Shown: positions 49,552-56,628 of the stretch, one piece after another | Position numbering within the stretch: position 1 is the stretch's first letter | Layout of the letters: each line of letters starts with the position of its first letter | Origin: Tsukamurella sp. 8F | GTDB lineage: Bacteria; Actinomycetota; Actinomycetes; Mycobacteriales; Mycobacteriaceae | Direction: 5' to 3' | Length of the DNA stretch: 56,628 nt | Assembly: GCF_029167375.1 (NCBI RefSeq) | Contig: NZ_JARFTP010000027.1 | Coordinates: 1-56,628, forward strand | Program-made: the position numbers and the translations under genes | Notes under the pieces: generated by a model | The model's input: the letters and a program-made list of their open reading frames with translations, nothing else | What the model was told of the DNA's origin: nothing | Database searches by the model: none

Positions 49552-49679
49552 TCGTTGAGCCCAGGCTAGGCCGGGGAGCGGCCGCGGTCCCGCCGACGCG
49601 CCGAGCAAAGTCTCAGAAATCACACCAGTCCCACCCGTGTCAACGTCCCGGCGGACAGTCGCCGAATCGCACCGGAACG

Positions 49680-50315
49680 TCAATACCAGGCGCGTCCGGA
49701 GCGCACGACGCGTGCAACGACCGAGTCCGAGACCTCTTCGGTGGTCATGCCGACGAGCAGGTGATCGCGCCAGGCCCCGTCCACGTGCAGGTATCGCTGC
49801 AGCAGCCCCTCCTCCCGGAACCCGACACGGGCCAGGACCGCACGGGACGCGACGTTCTCGGGCCGCACCGTCGCCTCGAGGCGGTGCAGGCCCAGCTTTC
49901 GGTAGGCGTGATCGGCCGCCAGCGCCACGGCGGTGCTCGCCACACCGTGACCGGTGAACGACGAGTCCACCCAGTACCCGACCCACGCGTTCATGAGCTG
50001 TCCGCGCATGATGTTGCCCACGGTCAGCTGCCCGGCGTAGTCGCCGCCGACCAGGACGACCATCGGCAGCAGCGTGCCCGAGCGGGCCTGGCTGCGCATC
50101 GACGAGCACATGCCCGGCCACGCCGACGGGGCGTGCCGCCGCTCCCAGTCGACGTCGCCCGTCGGCTCCCACGGTTCCAGCAACTCCCGGTTCTTCAACC
50201 TGAGGCGCGACCACGTCGCTGCGTCTCGCGCGCGGACCGGCCGCAACCGCACCTCCCCCGCCGCTGTCTGAAGCGGCCCCAGAGTGACCTGCCACGGGCC
50301 ACCGAACAGCGGCAT
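49680..50315 (-). CDS. rimJ: GNAT N-acetyltransferase, RimJ/RimL family
   Basis: 211 residues of the GNAT fold. LRPVRARDAATWSRLRLKN opens the domain; the acetyl-CoA site is GHGVASTAVALAADHAY, followed by LHRLEATVRPENVASRAVLA and VGFREEGLLQRYL. Members acetylate N-termini of ribosomal or other proteins. It matches the position of rimJ next to moeA1 in mycobacteria. Its ATG overlaps the moeA-like stop (TGATG). Confidence 0.9.
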   Translation of the reverse strand: MPLFGGPWQVTLGPLQTAAGEVRLRPVRARDAATWSRLRLKNRELLEPWEPTGDVDWERRHAPSAWPGMCSSMRSQARSGTLLPMVVLVGGDYAGQLTVGNIMRGQLMNAWVGYWVDSSFTGHGVASTAVALAADHAYRKLGLHRLEATVRPENVASRAVLARVGFREEGLLQRYLHVDGAWRDHLLVGMTTEEVSDSVVARVVRSGRAWY

Positions 50316-51562
50316 CAGCCGCGCTGCGCGAGGAAGGCGACCACCACGTCGTCGCCGGCCCGGACCTGCGTGGTGTCCGGGTCGATCACGATGAGGCAGT
50401 TCGCCTCGGCGAGAGTCACCAGCAGGTGGGATCCGTTGTCGGGTATGGGCGCGACCATGAACTCGCCGGTCTCCTCGTCGCGCATGAGCTGCCCGCGGAC
50501 GTAACCCTTGCGGCCGGCCGGGGACGCGATCGCGGCGGCGGCGCGCGCCGTCACCAGACGCCGCATAGGCTGCCGCTTACCCAGCGCGATGCGCACGAGA
50601 GGCCGGACCATGACCTCGAACGCGACCAGAGCGCTCATCGGGTTCGCGGGCAGCAGGAAGGTGGGCACCCGGTCCTGCCCCAGGGTGCCGAAACCCTGGA
50701 CGGACGCGGGGTGCATGGCGACCCGGTCGATGGTCAGTTCGCCCAGGTCGGCCAGGGCGGCGACGACCTCGTCGGACGCGGCGCCGCCGATCGACGCCGT
50801 GATCACCACGATCTCGGAGCGGATCAGCTGGGCCTCGACGGCATCCTTGAGCCGCCCCGGCTCGCCGGAGACGATGCCTACGCGGTTGACCTCTGCCCCG
50901 CAGTCACGCGCGGCGGCGGCGAGGGCGTAGGAGGCCACGTCGTACACCTGGCCCGCGCCCGTCTGCCGATCGATATCCACCAGCTCGCGCCCGACGGAGA
51001 TGACGGACACCCGCGGGCGCGGGTGCACCGAGACCTTGTCCCTGCCGACCGCAGCGAGCAGGCCCACCTGGGCGGGACCGACGACGGTGCCACGCCGCAC
51101 AGCGACGTCACCGGGCTGGACGTCGTCGCCGGTCCGCCGCACGTACTGACCGGACCGCACAGCGTGGCCGACGCGCACCTTGGACAGCCCGCCGTCGGTC
51201 CACTTCTCGGGGAGCACCGCATCGGCGAGCGTGGGCAGGGGCGCGCCGGTCTCGACCTTGACGGCCTGCCCGGGCTGTAGCCGGATCGGCTGACGCGAGC
51301 CGGCACGCACCTCGCCGACGACGGGCAGCCCGAGGATGATCTGCTCGCCGGTCTCCTCATCGGTGCCGCCGGCGTCGGCCACGTCCACGGACCGCACCGC
51401 GTAGCCGTCGATCGCCGCCTGGTCGAACGCGGGGAGAGCCGCCTCGACGACGACCTCCTCGGCACACATCAGGCCCTGCGCCTCCGAGATCCCCACGCGG
51501 ACGGGCCGCGGCGCCACCGCCGCCGCCGTCACCCGCGCCAGTTGGTCCTCTACGGAGCGCAT
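50315..51562 (-). CDS. glp: Gephyrin-like molybdotransferase Glp / MoeA family
   Basis: 415 residues of the MoeA fold: domains I-II near LPAFDQAAIDGYAVRSVD and PLPTLADAVLPEKW, the nucleotide-binding domain III (VITASIGGAASDEV, HPASVQGFG, LLPANPMSALVAFEVMV) and domain IV. The loop GGAASDEV lacks the GGVSVGxxD pattern of enzymatic MoeA. Because the GlpR receptor gene is close by, I assign it to the Glp group that links FtsZ to the membrane in corynebacteria; molybdenum insertion remains possible. Order glp-rimJ-glpR with galU upstream. Confidence 0.85.
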   Translation of the reverse strand: MRSVEDQLARVTAAAVAPRPVRVGISEAQGLMCAEEVVVEAALPAFDQAAIDGYAVRSVDVADAGGTDEETGEQIILGLPVVGEVRAGSRQPIRLQPGQAVKVETGAPLPTLADAVLPEKWTDGGLSKVRVGHAVRSGQYVRRTGDDVQPGDVAVRRGTVVGPAQVGLLAAVGRDKVSVHPRPRVSVISVGRELVDIDRQTGAGQVYDVASYALAAAARDCGAEVNRVGIVSGEPGRLKDAVEAQLIRSEIVVITASIGGAASDEVVAALADLGELTIDRVAMHPASVQGFGTLGQDRVPTFLLPANPMSALVAFEVMVRPLVRIALGKRQPMRRLVTARAAAAIASPAGRKGYVRGQLMRDEETGEFMVAPIPDNGSHLLVTLAEANCLIVIDPDTTQVRAGDDVVVAFLAQRG

Positions 51563-51635
51563 ACGCCTGCCATCCTCTCTGAGCTCTGCACCCGCCCGAG
51601 CCCTACGCCCGCACGGGAACCGCGCCGAGGATCGC

Positions 51636-52535
51636 TCAGCGGGTCAGCCGCTTCTCCAGCCAGACCCTCAGCTCGGGCCCGTAGTCGTCACGGTCCAAGG
51701 CCAAGTCAACCGCAGCCTTGAGGTAGCCCCCGGGATTTCCGAGGTCGTGTCGGGTACCCCTGTGTACCACCACATGTACGGGGTGCCCTTCGGAGATCAT
51801 CAGCGCGATGGCGTCGGTCAGCTGGATCTCGCCGCCCGCCCCCTTGCCGACGCGACGGATCGCGTCGAAGACGGCGCGGTCGAGCAGGTAGCGCCCTGCG
51901 GCGGCGTAGTTCGACGGCGCGTCCTCCGCCTTGGGCTTCTCGACCATGCCGTTGACCTTGAGCACGTCGGGATTCACCGCGTCCGGCACGATCTCGACGT
52001 CGAACACGCCGTAGGCGCTGATCCGGTCCTCGGGCACCTCGATCGCACACAGCACGCTGCCTCCGCGCTTCGCCCGCACCTTGGCCATGGTGGTGAGGAC
52101 CCCGTTGGGCAGCACCAGGTCGTCCGGGAGGAGTACGGAGATCGCGTCCTCGTCGTCGTCGAGGTGCGACTCGACGCACGCGACGGCGTGCCCGAGACCC
52201 AGCGGCTTCTCCTGCACGACGGCCTCGGCCTTGATGAGGCTGGGGGCGCGCCGGACCTTGTCGAGCATCGCCTGCTTACCGCGCTTCTCCAGCGTCCCTT
52301 CGAGCACGAGGTCCTCGACGAAATGCGCCACGACGCCGTCCTTGCCCGGGCTCGTGATGATGCACAGACGCTCGGCGCCGGCGGCCGCCGCCTCCTCCGC
52401 GACCAGCTCGATACCCGGCGTGTCCACGACGGGGAGCAGTTCCTTGGGCACCGTCTTGGTTGCCGGTAGGAAGCGCGTTCCGAGCCCGGCGGCAGGCACC
52501 ACGGCGGTCTTCGGAATGGACGGCGTGTCAGTCAT
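51636..52535 (-). CDS. galU: UTP--glucose-1-phosphate uridylyltransferase
   Basis: A 299-residue nucleotidyltransferase making UDP-glucose for envelope polysaccharides and trehalose. Signatures: AVVPAAGLGTRFLPATKTVPKE nucleotide loop (the first 20 residues shown in part), QEKPLGLGHAVACVE, LLPDDLVL, MVEKPKAEDAPSN and GTRHDLGNPGGYLKA. ATG at 52535. Divergent from the 5-FTHF cyclo-ligase gene, as in mycobacteria. Confidence 0.95.
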   Translation of the reverse strand: MTDTPSIPKTAVVPAAGLGTRFLPATKTVPKELLPVVDTPGIELVAEEAAAAGAERLCIITSPGKDGVVAHFVEDLVLEGTLEKRGKQAMLDKVRRAPSLIKAEAVVQEKPLGLGHAVACVESHLDDDEDAISVLLPDDLVLPNGVLTTMAKVRAKRGGSVLCAIEVPEDRISAYGVFDVEIVPDAVNPDVLKVNGMVEKPKAEDAPSNYAAAGRYLLDRAVFDAIRRVGKGAGGEIQLTDAIALMISEGHPVHVVVHRGTRHDLGNPGGYLKAAVDLALDRDDYGPELRVWLEKRLTR

Positions 52536-52592
52536 GCACCCACCATAAGGGTATGTGGCTGAATGAGATCGGCCAGCGGGCTGGGAGGGACC

Positions 52593-53162
52593 ATGGACTC
52601 GATCACCGACGCGAAGAAGGAATGGCGCGCACGCCTTCGCGCTGGACGCTCCGCATTGTCGGAAAGTCGAATCACCGATGGATCGTCCCGAATAACGGTC
52701 GTCGCCGCAACCCTCGCGCTCGGCCCGACGGTCGCCGCATACATTCCCGTCGGGCGCGAACCCGGCGGATCGGGCCTGATCGACGCCCTTGCGGCGCGAG
52801 CACGCGTGCTCCTGCCTGTCACCCCAGTCGAACCCGGGCCCCTCGACTGGGCCGAATACGACGGCGCCCTCGCTGAGGGCGCATACCGCCTTCTCGAGCC
52901 GACCGGGCCACGGCTCGGCCCGGACGCGGTGCTCCGGGCGACGACGGTGCTCCTCCCCGCGCTGGGAGTCTCCCGCACCGGCGTGCGGATCGGCCGTGGC
53001 GCCGGCTACTACGACCGTTCACTGGGCGCCTTCACGGGTCGCCGCGTGGCGGTGGTGTACGACGACGAGGTGGTCGACTCCCTGCCCGCCGAGCCGACGG
53101 ACGTGCCGGTGGACGCCGCGCTCACGCCGTCGGGGCTGATCGAGTTCTCTGTCGCGCCCTGA
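52593..53162 (+). CDS. 5-formyltetrahydrofolate cyclo-ligase
   Basis: A 189-residue enzyme that converts 5-formyl-THF to 5,10-methenyl-THF using ATP. Motifs: KKEWRARLRAGRSAL, VAAYIPVGREPG and the glycine-rich ATP-binding GRGAGYYDRSLG. ATG at 52593 follows GGGAGGGA at good distance. It lies between galU and the TetR/ruc pair in the order also seen around Rv0992c. Confidence 0.92.
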   Translation: MDSITDAKKEWRARLRAGRSALSESRITDGSSRITVVAATLALGPTVAAYIPVGREPGGSGLIDALAARARVLLPVTPVEPGPLDWAEYDGALAEGAYRLLEPTGPRLGPDAVLRATTVLLPALGVSRTGVRIGRGAGYYDRSLGAFTGRRVAVVYDDEVVDSLPAEPTDVPVDAALTPSGLIEFSVAP

Positions 53163-53198
53163 ACGGCCCTGCTCTTTGCACGCGCTTCTTGAAGGGGC

Positions 53199-53786
53199 CT
53201 AGTCGACCAGCAGCCGGGAGATGTACTTCTCGCCGTAGGCGCGCAACGCCGCGTGATCCGAGATATCAAGCGCTGCAGTGGGATTCGAAAGCAGAGAGCC
53301 GGCAATACGGAGCATCAGGTCGGTCACGGCGCACAGCTCCGCGTACGGCTGCTCGGCGCCGCTGTTCCGCAGCCGGATCACGACACCCTGGATCAGGATG
53401 TCCCAGACCCACGGCGGGAGACGCAGGAAGTACTCGGGCTCGGCGGCGAGCACCTTGGACACCGCCAGATTGGCCTCCGCCTGCTCGAGGCCGAGAACGA
53501 ACACCTCGACGAGGGCCTGCCGCGGCGTGAACCCGACGATGGCCTTGTCCAATCGCCGGCGCAGCGTGCGGATCTCGATGGTCACGACGCGGGCTATGAG
53601 CTGGTCGCGGTTGGGGAAGATCCGATACAGCGTGCTGCGTGAGACGTGGGCCTGCTTGGCGATGAGATCCATGCTGGTGCCCGGGATGCCGTGCACCGCG
53701 ATGACCTCCCTCGCGGCGTCGACGATGCGGCGCGAAGGAGACGGGCGGCGCGCGGCCGGCTTGCCCGTCTCGGCGGGGTTCGGCAT
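53199..53786 (-). CDS. TetR-family transcriptional regulator
   Basis: 195 residues: HTH with SRRIVDAAREVIAVHG, SMDLIAKQAHVSRSTLYRIF and PNRDQLIARVV, then a helical ligand domain ending YISRLLVD. ATG at 53786 (MPNPAETGKPAARR) chosen; the frame is open further upstream but enters the CIRCE element. Its own promoter must overlap the CIRCE repeat, so HrcA could regulate it too. Target unknown. Confidence 0.88.
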   Translation of the reverse strand: MPNPAETGKPAARRPSPSRRIVDAAREVIAVHGIPGTSMDLIAKQAHVSRSTLYRIFPNRDQLIARVVTIEIRTLRRRLDKAIVGFTPRQALVEVFVLGLEQAEANLAVSKVLAAEPEYFLRLPPWVWDILIQGVVIRLRNSGAEQPYAELCAVTDLMLRIAGSLLSNPTAALDISDHAALRAYGEKYISRLLVD

Positions 53787-53812
53787 GCCGAGCAGTCTAT
53801 CCACCACAGCTC

Positions 53813-53839
53813 TTAGCACTCGTATGGCATGAGTGCTAA
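53813..53839. promoter_or_regulatory. CIRCE element (HrcA operator)
   Basis: TTAGCACTC-N9-GAGTGCTAA matches the CIRCE consensus at all 18 defined positions; the arms extend to 12 bp (53810-53821 and 53831-53842). It lies in the divergent promoter of the TetR gene and the Ruc-like gene, 22 bp before the latter. HrcA represses genes with this element until heat shock. Confidence 0.97.
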
Positions 53840-53860
53840 GAGGAGGAGTACCATCGGTCC

Positions 53861-54145
53861 GTGCCTACCTACTCGTACAAGTGCACGGAGTGCGACAACC
53901 AGTTCGACATCGTGCAGTCCTTCAGCGATGACGCGCTGACCGTCTGCCCCGAGTGCGGCGGGAAGCTGCGTAAGGTCTTCAACTCCGTCGGCGTCGTCTT
54001 CAAGGGCAGCGGCTTCTACCGCACCGATTCTCGCAGCAAGGCGGATACATCGGCCAAGCCTGCCAAGGAGTCGAACAGCTCGTCCGACAGCTCGTCGAAG
54101 CCCGCGGCGAAGACGGAGAAGGCCGCCTCGAGCACGGCAGGTTAG
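53861..54145 (+). CDS. ruc: FmdB-family zinc-ribbon protein, Ruc-like redox-regulated chaperone
   Basis: 94 residues: an N-terminal zinc ribbon (PTYSYKCTECDNQF, Cys8/Cys11; CPECGGKLRKVF, Cys29/Cys32) and a Ser/Lys/Ala-rich disordered tail (from about 52). It matches M. tuberculosis Rv0991c, described as a redox-regulated chaperone (Ruc) and member of the HrcA regulon. The perfect CIRCE element upstream supports this. Start is GTG at 53861; AGGAGGAG is about 12 nt upstream. The gene lies beside the folate cyclo-ligase and TetR genes. Confidence 0.9.
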   Translation: MPTYSYKCTECDNQFDIVQSFSDDALTVCPECGGKLRKVFNSVGVVFKGSGFYRTDSRSKADTSAKPAKESNSSSDSSSKPAAKTEKAASSTAG

Positions 54146-54171
54146 CACCGCCCTCCGACAGACTCGCCGCG

Positions 54172-54209
54172 TTACCCACAAGTAATCCACAACTCGCGAG
54201 TAACCCACA
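54172..54209. repeat. Three DnaA-box-like 9-mers
   Basis: TTACCCACA (54172), TAATCCACA (54183) and TAACCCACA (54201), all in one orientation. The first two differ from TTATCCACA at one position. Candidate DnaA-binding cluster or other regulator box. Confidence 0.4.
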
Positions 54210-54221
54210 GGCCCGCTGTGC

Positions 54222-54242
54222 ATACGCGCTGGTAGCGCGTAT
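54222..54242. promoter_or_regulatory. Perfect 9-bp hairpin before the SAF-domain gene
   Basis: ATACGCGCT-GGT-AGCGCGTAT, 32 bp before the ATG at 54274 and 77 bp after the ruc stop. No U-tract. It may terminate ruc or serve as an operator. Confidence 0.5.
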
Positions 54243-54273
54243 CAGGGTTGGCTCACGAACTAGCGTTCCGGGC

Positions 54274-54906
54274 ATGAACCGGTCACTGCATCCCCGCGGC
54301 GCAGAGCGTGTCCGAGCCGCTCTGCGTCCGGGCTGGGCCCGCACCGTCGCCGCCCGCCGCGCGCTCGCCGCGGCGCTCGCTCTGCTCGCACTTGCCGTGG
54401 CCGTGACGTCGCGGCCGGGCGGGCCGACGGCCAGTGTCGTCGCCGCAGCGCGTGCGCTCGCCCCGGGCCGGCCCATCACCGAGGCGGATCTGACCAGTGT
54501 GACCGTGCCCGCCGCACTCATACCCGACGGCGTCCTGCGCACCCCCGGCGCGGCGCTGGGACACGCGGTGACGGGGCCGGTCGCAGCCGGCGAATTGCTC
54601 ACTTCCCGGCGCCTGCTCACCGACCGCACGGCGGGCCACCTGCGCGAGGGCGGGCGGCTCGTCCCGGTCTCGCTCGCCGACGCCGCGGTCATGGACCTGC
54701 TGCGGCCGGGCGACAGTGTCGACGTGGTCGCGCAGCCCGCGCGGGGTGACGACGAGCCCGTCGTCCTCGCGCGTGGTGCGGTCGTAGCGGTAGCGCCTGC
54801 GCCAGGCGCGAAACAGCGGGCAGCGATGCTCGCGATGGCCGAGGACGAGGCGCATGCGGTTGCGGCCGCGGCGCTCGTGTCGCCGCTGTCGGTGGTGTTC
54901 CGGTGA
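54274..54906 (+). CDS. SAF-domain secreted/anchored protein (CpaB/RcpC-like)
   Basis: A 210-residue protein with an N-terminal Arg-rich segment, one hydrophobic helix (about 28-46) and a SAF domain (ARALAPGRPITEADLTSVTV, GAALGHAVTGPVAAGELLTS) followed by VSLADAAVMDLLRPGDSVDVV. SAF domains of this type occur in Flp-pilus assembly proteins CpaB/RcpC; no other pilus gene is nearby, so the role is open. ATG at 54274. Convergent with the PrsW gene (15-bp gap). Confidence 0.8.
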   Translation: MNRSLHPRGAERVRAALRPGWARTVAARRALAAALALLALAVAVTSRPGGPTASVVAAARALAPGRPITEADLTSVTVPAALIPDGVLRTPGAALGHAVTGPVAAGELLTSRRLLTDRTAGHLREGGRLVPVSLADAAVMDLLRPGDSVDVVAQPARGDDEPVVLARGAVVAVAPAPGAKQRAAMLAMAEDEAHAVAAAALVSPLSVVFR

Positions 54907-54921
54907 CGCCGCTGCAGATCG

Positions 54922-55950
54922 CTAGGCTCGCCGGGTCAGCTCACGTAGCAGCCAGCGCTGTCGCTCACGGGTCACCGCCGCGTACTGCGGACCCCAGTAG
55001 TGCCCCATGTATGCGACGGCTGCCCGCCGCCGGGCGCCGGTGGGCAGAGTCGCCAGCTCAGCGGGCGGCGCCAGGGACAGCGCTGCCGGGTCGACAGGCA
55101 TCGATTCGAGCCACAGCCGCTGGTTGCGCACGGCGAGCAGCCACACCACCACCGCGATGGTCACCGTGACCATCCCCTTGACCACGATGAGCCCGAACGC
55201 CGCTGCCGGCGACGCGGGGCCGGGCGCATTCCACCAGAAGTGCAGCAGGTATGCGATGGCACCGCACTCGGCGGTCAGCAGCAGGGCGGCGGCGCGCGAG
55301 CCGCCCACCGGGTAGAGCAGCCGGGTCAGCCCGGCCGCGAACACGGCGGTGTACACCCAGTGCGACTGCAGACCAGTGACCGCGCGCAGGGCGGACACAG
55401 TCAGCGCGCCGGTCACGTCGGACTGCGGGTCGCGCAGCGCGAAAGTGGAGGCATACGTGATGTTCTCGACCATCTGGAAGCCGAGCCCGACGAAGCCGCC
55501 TACGACGAAGCCCTGCAGCGGGCGCCGGACCTCGCTGCGGAACAGAACGAGAATCAGCAGTACGCCGAGTATCTTGAGGGACTCCTCGTCGATCGGGCCC
55601 GCGATCGCCGCGCCCCAATCCGCCGCCGTGGGGTCGTTCAGCAGCGCGGCTAGGCCGCGGGTCGCGAACCCGTTGGCCACGATGGCCAGTCCCGTGGCGG
55701 CGAGCCCACCCCACAGCAGGGCCGGCAGGATCACCGCGGGCACACGCGCCCCGGACACATCGAGGGCCAGCAGGATGCCCGCGACCACGAGCCCGCCCAC
55801 GACGATGACGGGCAGCGCAGCCAGTACCCCGCTAGCGGTGTAGGAGAGTTGCTCGGGCAGCTTCGCGCACAGCGCCACGGCCCCTCCCACGACGGCGAGC
55901 ACGAAGACCCAGTAGCAGGCGGACCGCGGCTGCCACCACAGGCGCGTCAT
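54922..55950 (-). CDS. PrsW-family intramembrane metalloprotease
   Basis: A 342-residue polytopic membrane protein with about eight helices. The metal-site motifs are EESLK (Glu122/Glu123), GFQMVEN (about 157-163), SHWVYTAVFAAG and LLHFWWN. PrsW-type proteases cleave anti-sigma factors in stress signalling; a substrate is not identifiable here. Start ATG at 55950 overlaps the stop of the upstream anchored protein gene (ATGA), so the two are coupled. Confidence 0.87.
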   Translation of the reverse strand: MTRLWWQPRSACYWVFVLAVVGGAVALCAKLPEQLSYTASGVLAALPVIVVGGLVVAGILLALDVSGARVPAVILPALLWGGLAATGLAIVANGFATRGLAALLNDPTAADWGAAIAGPIDEESLKILGVLLILVLFRSEVRRPLQGFVVGGFVGLGFQMVENITYASTFALRDPQSDVTGALTVSALRAVTGLQSHWVYTAVFAAGLTRLLYPVGGSRAAALLLTAECGAIAYLLHFWWNAPGPASPAAAFGLIVVKGMVTVTIAVVVWLLAVRNQRLWLESMPVDPAALSLAPPAELATLPTGARRRAAVAYMGHYWGPQYAAVTRERQRWLLRELTRRA

Positions 55951-56501
55951 CGGGGCTCCCGCAGCGATCGCACGACCGCGCCCACGTCGGCGAGCTTCGC
56001 GCCGTCTCTCCCCATCGTCAGCACGGTCACCTCGAGCGTGCCGCGCCCGACCACCGCGCACTCGCCACGCATGTCCGCCGCGTTCGCGGTGCACATGCGC
56101 CCGTGGAACGACCTGCGCCCCCTGTCCCCCACCGTCTGCTCTGTGAGGTGTGCGTCGATGCCGGAGTAGGCGAGGAGGCGCATCCGCCGCGGCGCGGCCG
56201 TGTCGAGGTCGCGCAGCCCGGTTATGAGGTCGACGGCCAACAGGGCCCCCGAGCCTGACTGGAAACGCGCCGACTGCGAGTCTCCCGTGGGGACGCGGTA
56301 CCAGCCCTGCGGGGGCGCTACAAGGATCGATGCCCCGGTCACGCGGCCCACGCGGACGTCATCGTCGCCTACGGGCGTATGTGGCAGGGGGACGGCGGCA
56401 CGCACTGCGTACCAACCACCCAAGAGAACGGCGACGACGAGGACCGCCACGGCGGCGACCCCCACGTCCAGCCGACGACCAGCGGATATCACGTTCGACA
56501 T
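55947..56501 (-). CDS. Membrane-anchored protein coupled to PrsW-like protease
   Basis: 184 residues: helix at about 13-33, then an external domain of about 150 residues with two Cys (MCTANAADMRGEC), likely a disulfide. No family recognised. Overlap with the PrsW gene by 4 bp suggests partnership, for example as a substrate, regulator or chaperone (inference). ATG at 56501. Confidence 0.78.
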   Translation of the reverse strand: MSNVISAGRRLDVGVAAVAVLVVAVLLGGWYAVRAAVPLPHTPVGDDDVRVGRVTGASILVAPPQGWYRVPTGDSQSARFQSGSGALLAVDLITGLRDLDTAAPRRMRLLAYSGIDAHLTEQTVGDRGRRSFHGRMCTANAADMRGECAVVGRGTLEVTVLTMGRDGAKLADVGAVVRSLREPR

Positions 56502-56628
56502 GCTAGCGGCTGCACGACGTCATAGCCTTTGCACAGGACTGGCTTAACCGGCGTGGTTCATATAGAAATACATGGCCTACAGCAACGTGAATTCCCACCT
56601 GTCTCAGACGTCACGAAAAGGAGTCGTA
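56502..56628 (+). promoter_or_regulatory. Leader of a gene that starts beyond the window
   Basis: 127 bp with no complete gene. AAAAGGAG at 56617-56623 is a strong ribosome site, so a plus-strand gene should begin just beyond 56628. The same stretch must hold the promoter of the divergent anchored-protein gene. Confidence 0.55.

Overview
The window is high-GC actinobacterial DNA from the order Mycobacteriales. The gene order matches a conserved chromosomal neighbourhood of Mycobacterium tuberculosis. Read backwards, it carries homologues of the Rv0991c (Ruc)/5-FTHF cyclo-ligase/galU/moeA1/rimJ/Rv0996 block at 48-54 kb, and of the pmt/rsmI/pabB/metG/tatD/rpfB/ksgA/ispE block at 0-17 kb. Several lineage-specific blocks separate the two. 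Tsukamurella or a close relative is my best guess for the genus; this is inference, because no rRNA or other species marker is present.

Layout. 0-17 kb: ispE (cut by the window edge), a WYL regulator, ksgA, rpfB, tatD, a metallophosphoesterase, two tandem paralogous lipoproteins, metG, an LppP/LprE-like secreted protein, an acyl-CoA ligase, pabB, a small membrane protein, rsmI and the protein O-mannosyltransferase pmt. 17-21.5 kb: an anchored hypothetical protein, an esterase/WYL-regulator pair, an MFS transporter and a ClC channel. 21.6-29.3 kb: a complete kdpFABCDE potassium-uptake and sensor operon in one orientation, with helically phased direct repeats upstream. 29.3-35.1 kb: a PLP enzyme next to an APH-fold kinase, a Xi-class GST-like reductase, a Pro/Gly-rich membrane protein and an acyltransferase. 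35.2-41.3 kb: small redox, regulatory and Nudix genes, including a TetR gene with a perfect 18-bp palindromic operator facing a DUF2867-like/alcohol dehydrogenase operon. 40.4-48.1 kb: an AraC regulator, two exporter-fold ABC half-transporters and a complete ECF module (S, double-ATPase A, T). All five transport genes overlap by 4 bp, so this looks like one dedicated uptake machine. 48.1-56.6 kb: tRNA-Ala(CGC), the divisome pair GlpR/Glp (SepX/MoeA-like), rimJ, galU, 5-FTHF cyclo-ligase, a TetR gene, a Ruc-like Zn-ribbon chaperone under a perfect CIRCE heat-shock operator, a SAF-domain protein and a PrsW-type protease with an anchored partner.

Themes. Envelope growth and division (rpfB, pmt, galU, Glp/GlpR), ion homeostasis (Kdp, ClC) and nutrient or metallophore uptake (ABC+ECF) dominate. 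The most notable signals are the AraC-ABC-ABC-ECF locus of unknown substrate, the CIRCE element, the Kdp promoter repeats, a 10-bp poly-C/poly-G hairpin, a 17-bp inverted repeat next to the lppP-like gene, and an RpfB with a cytoplasmic coiled-coil extension.
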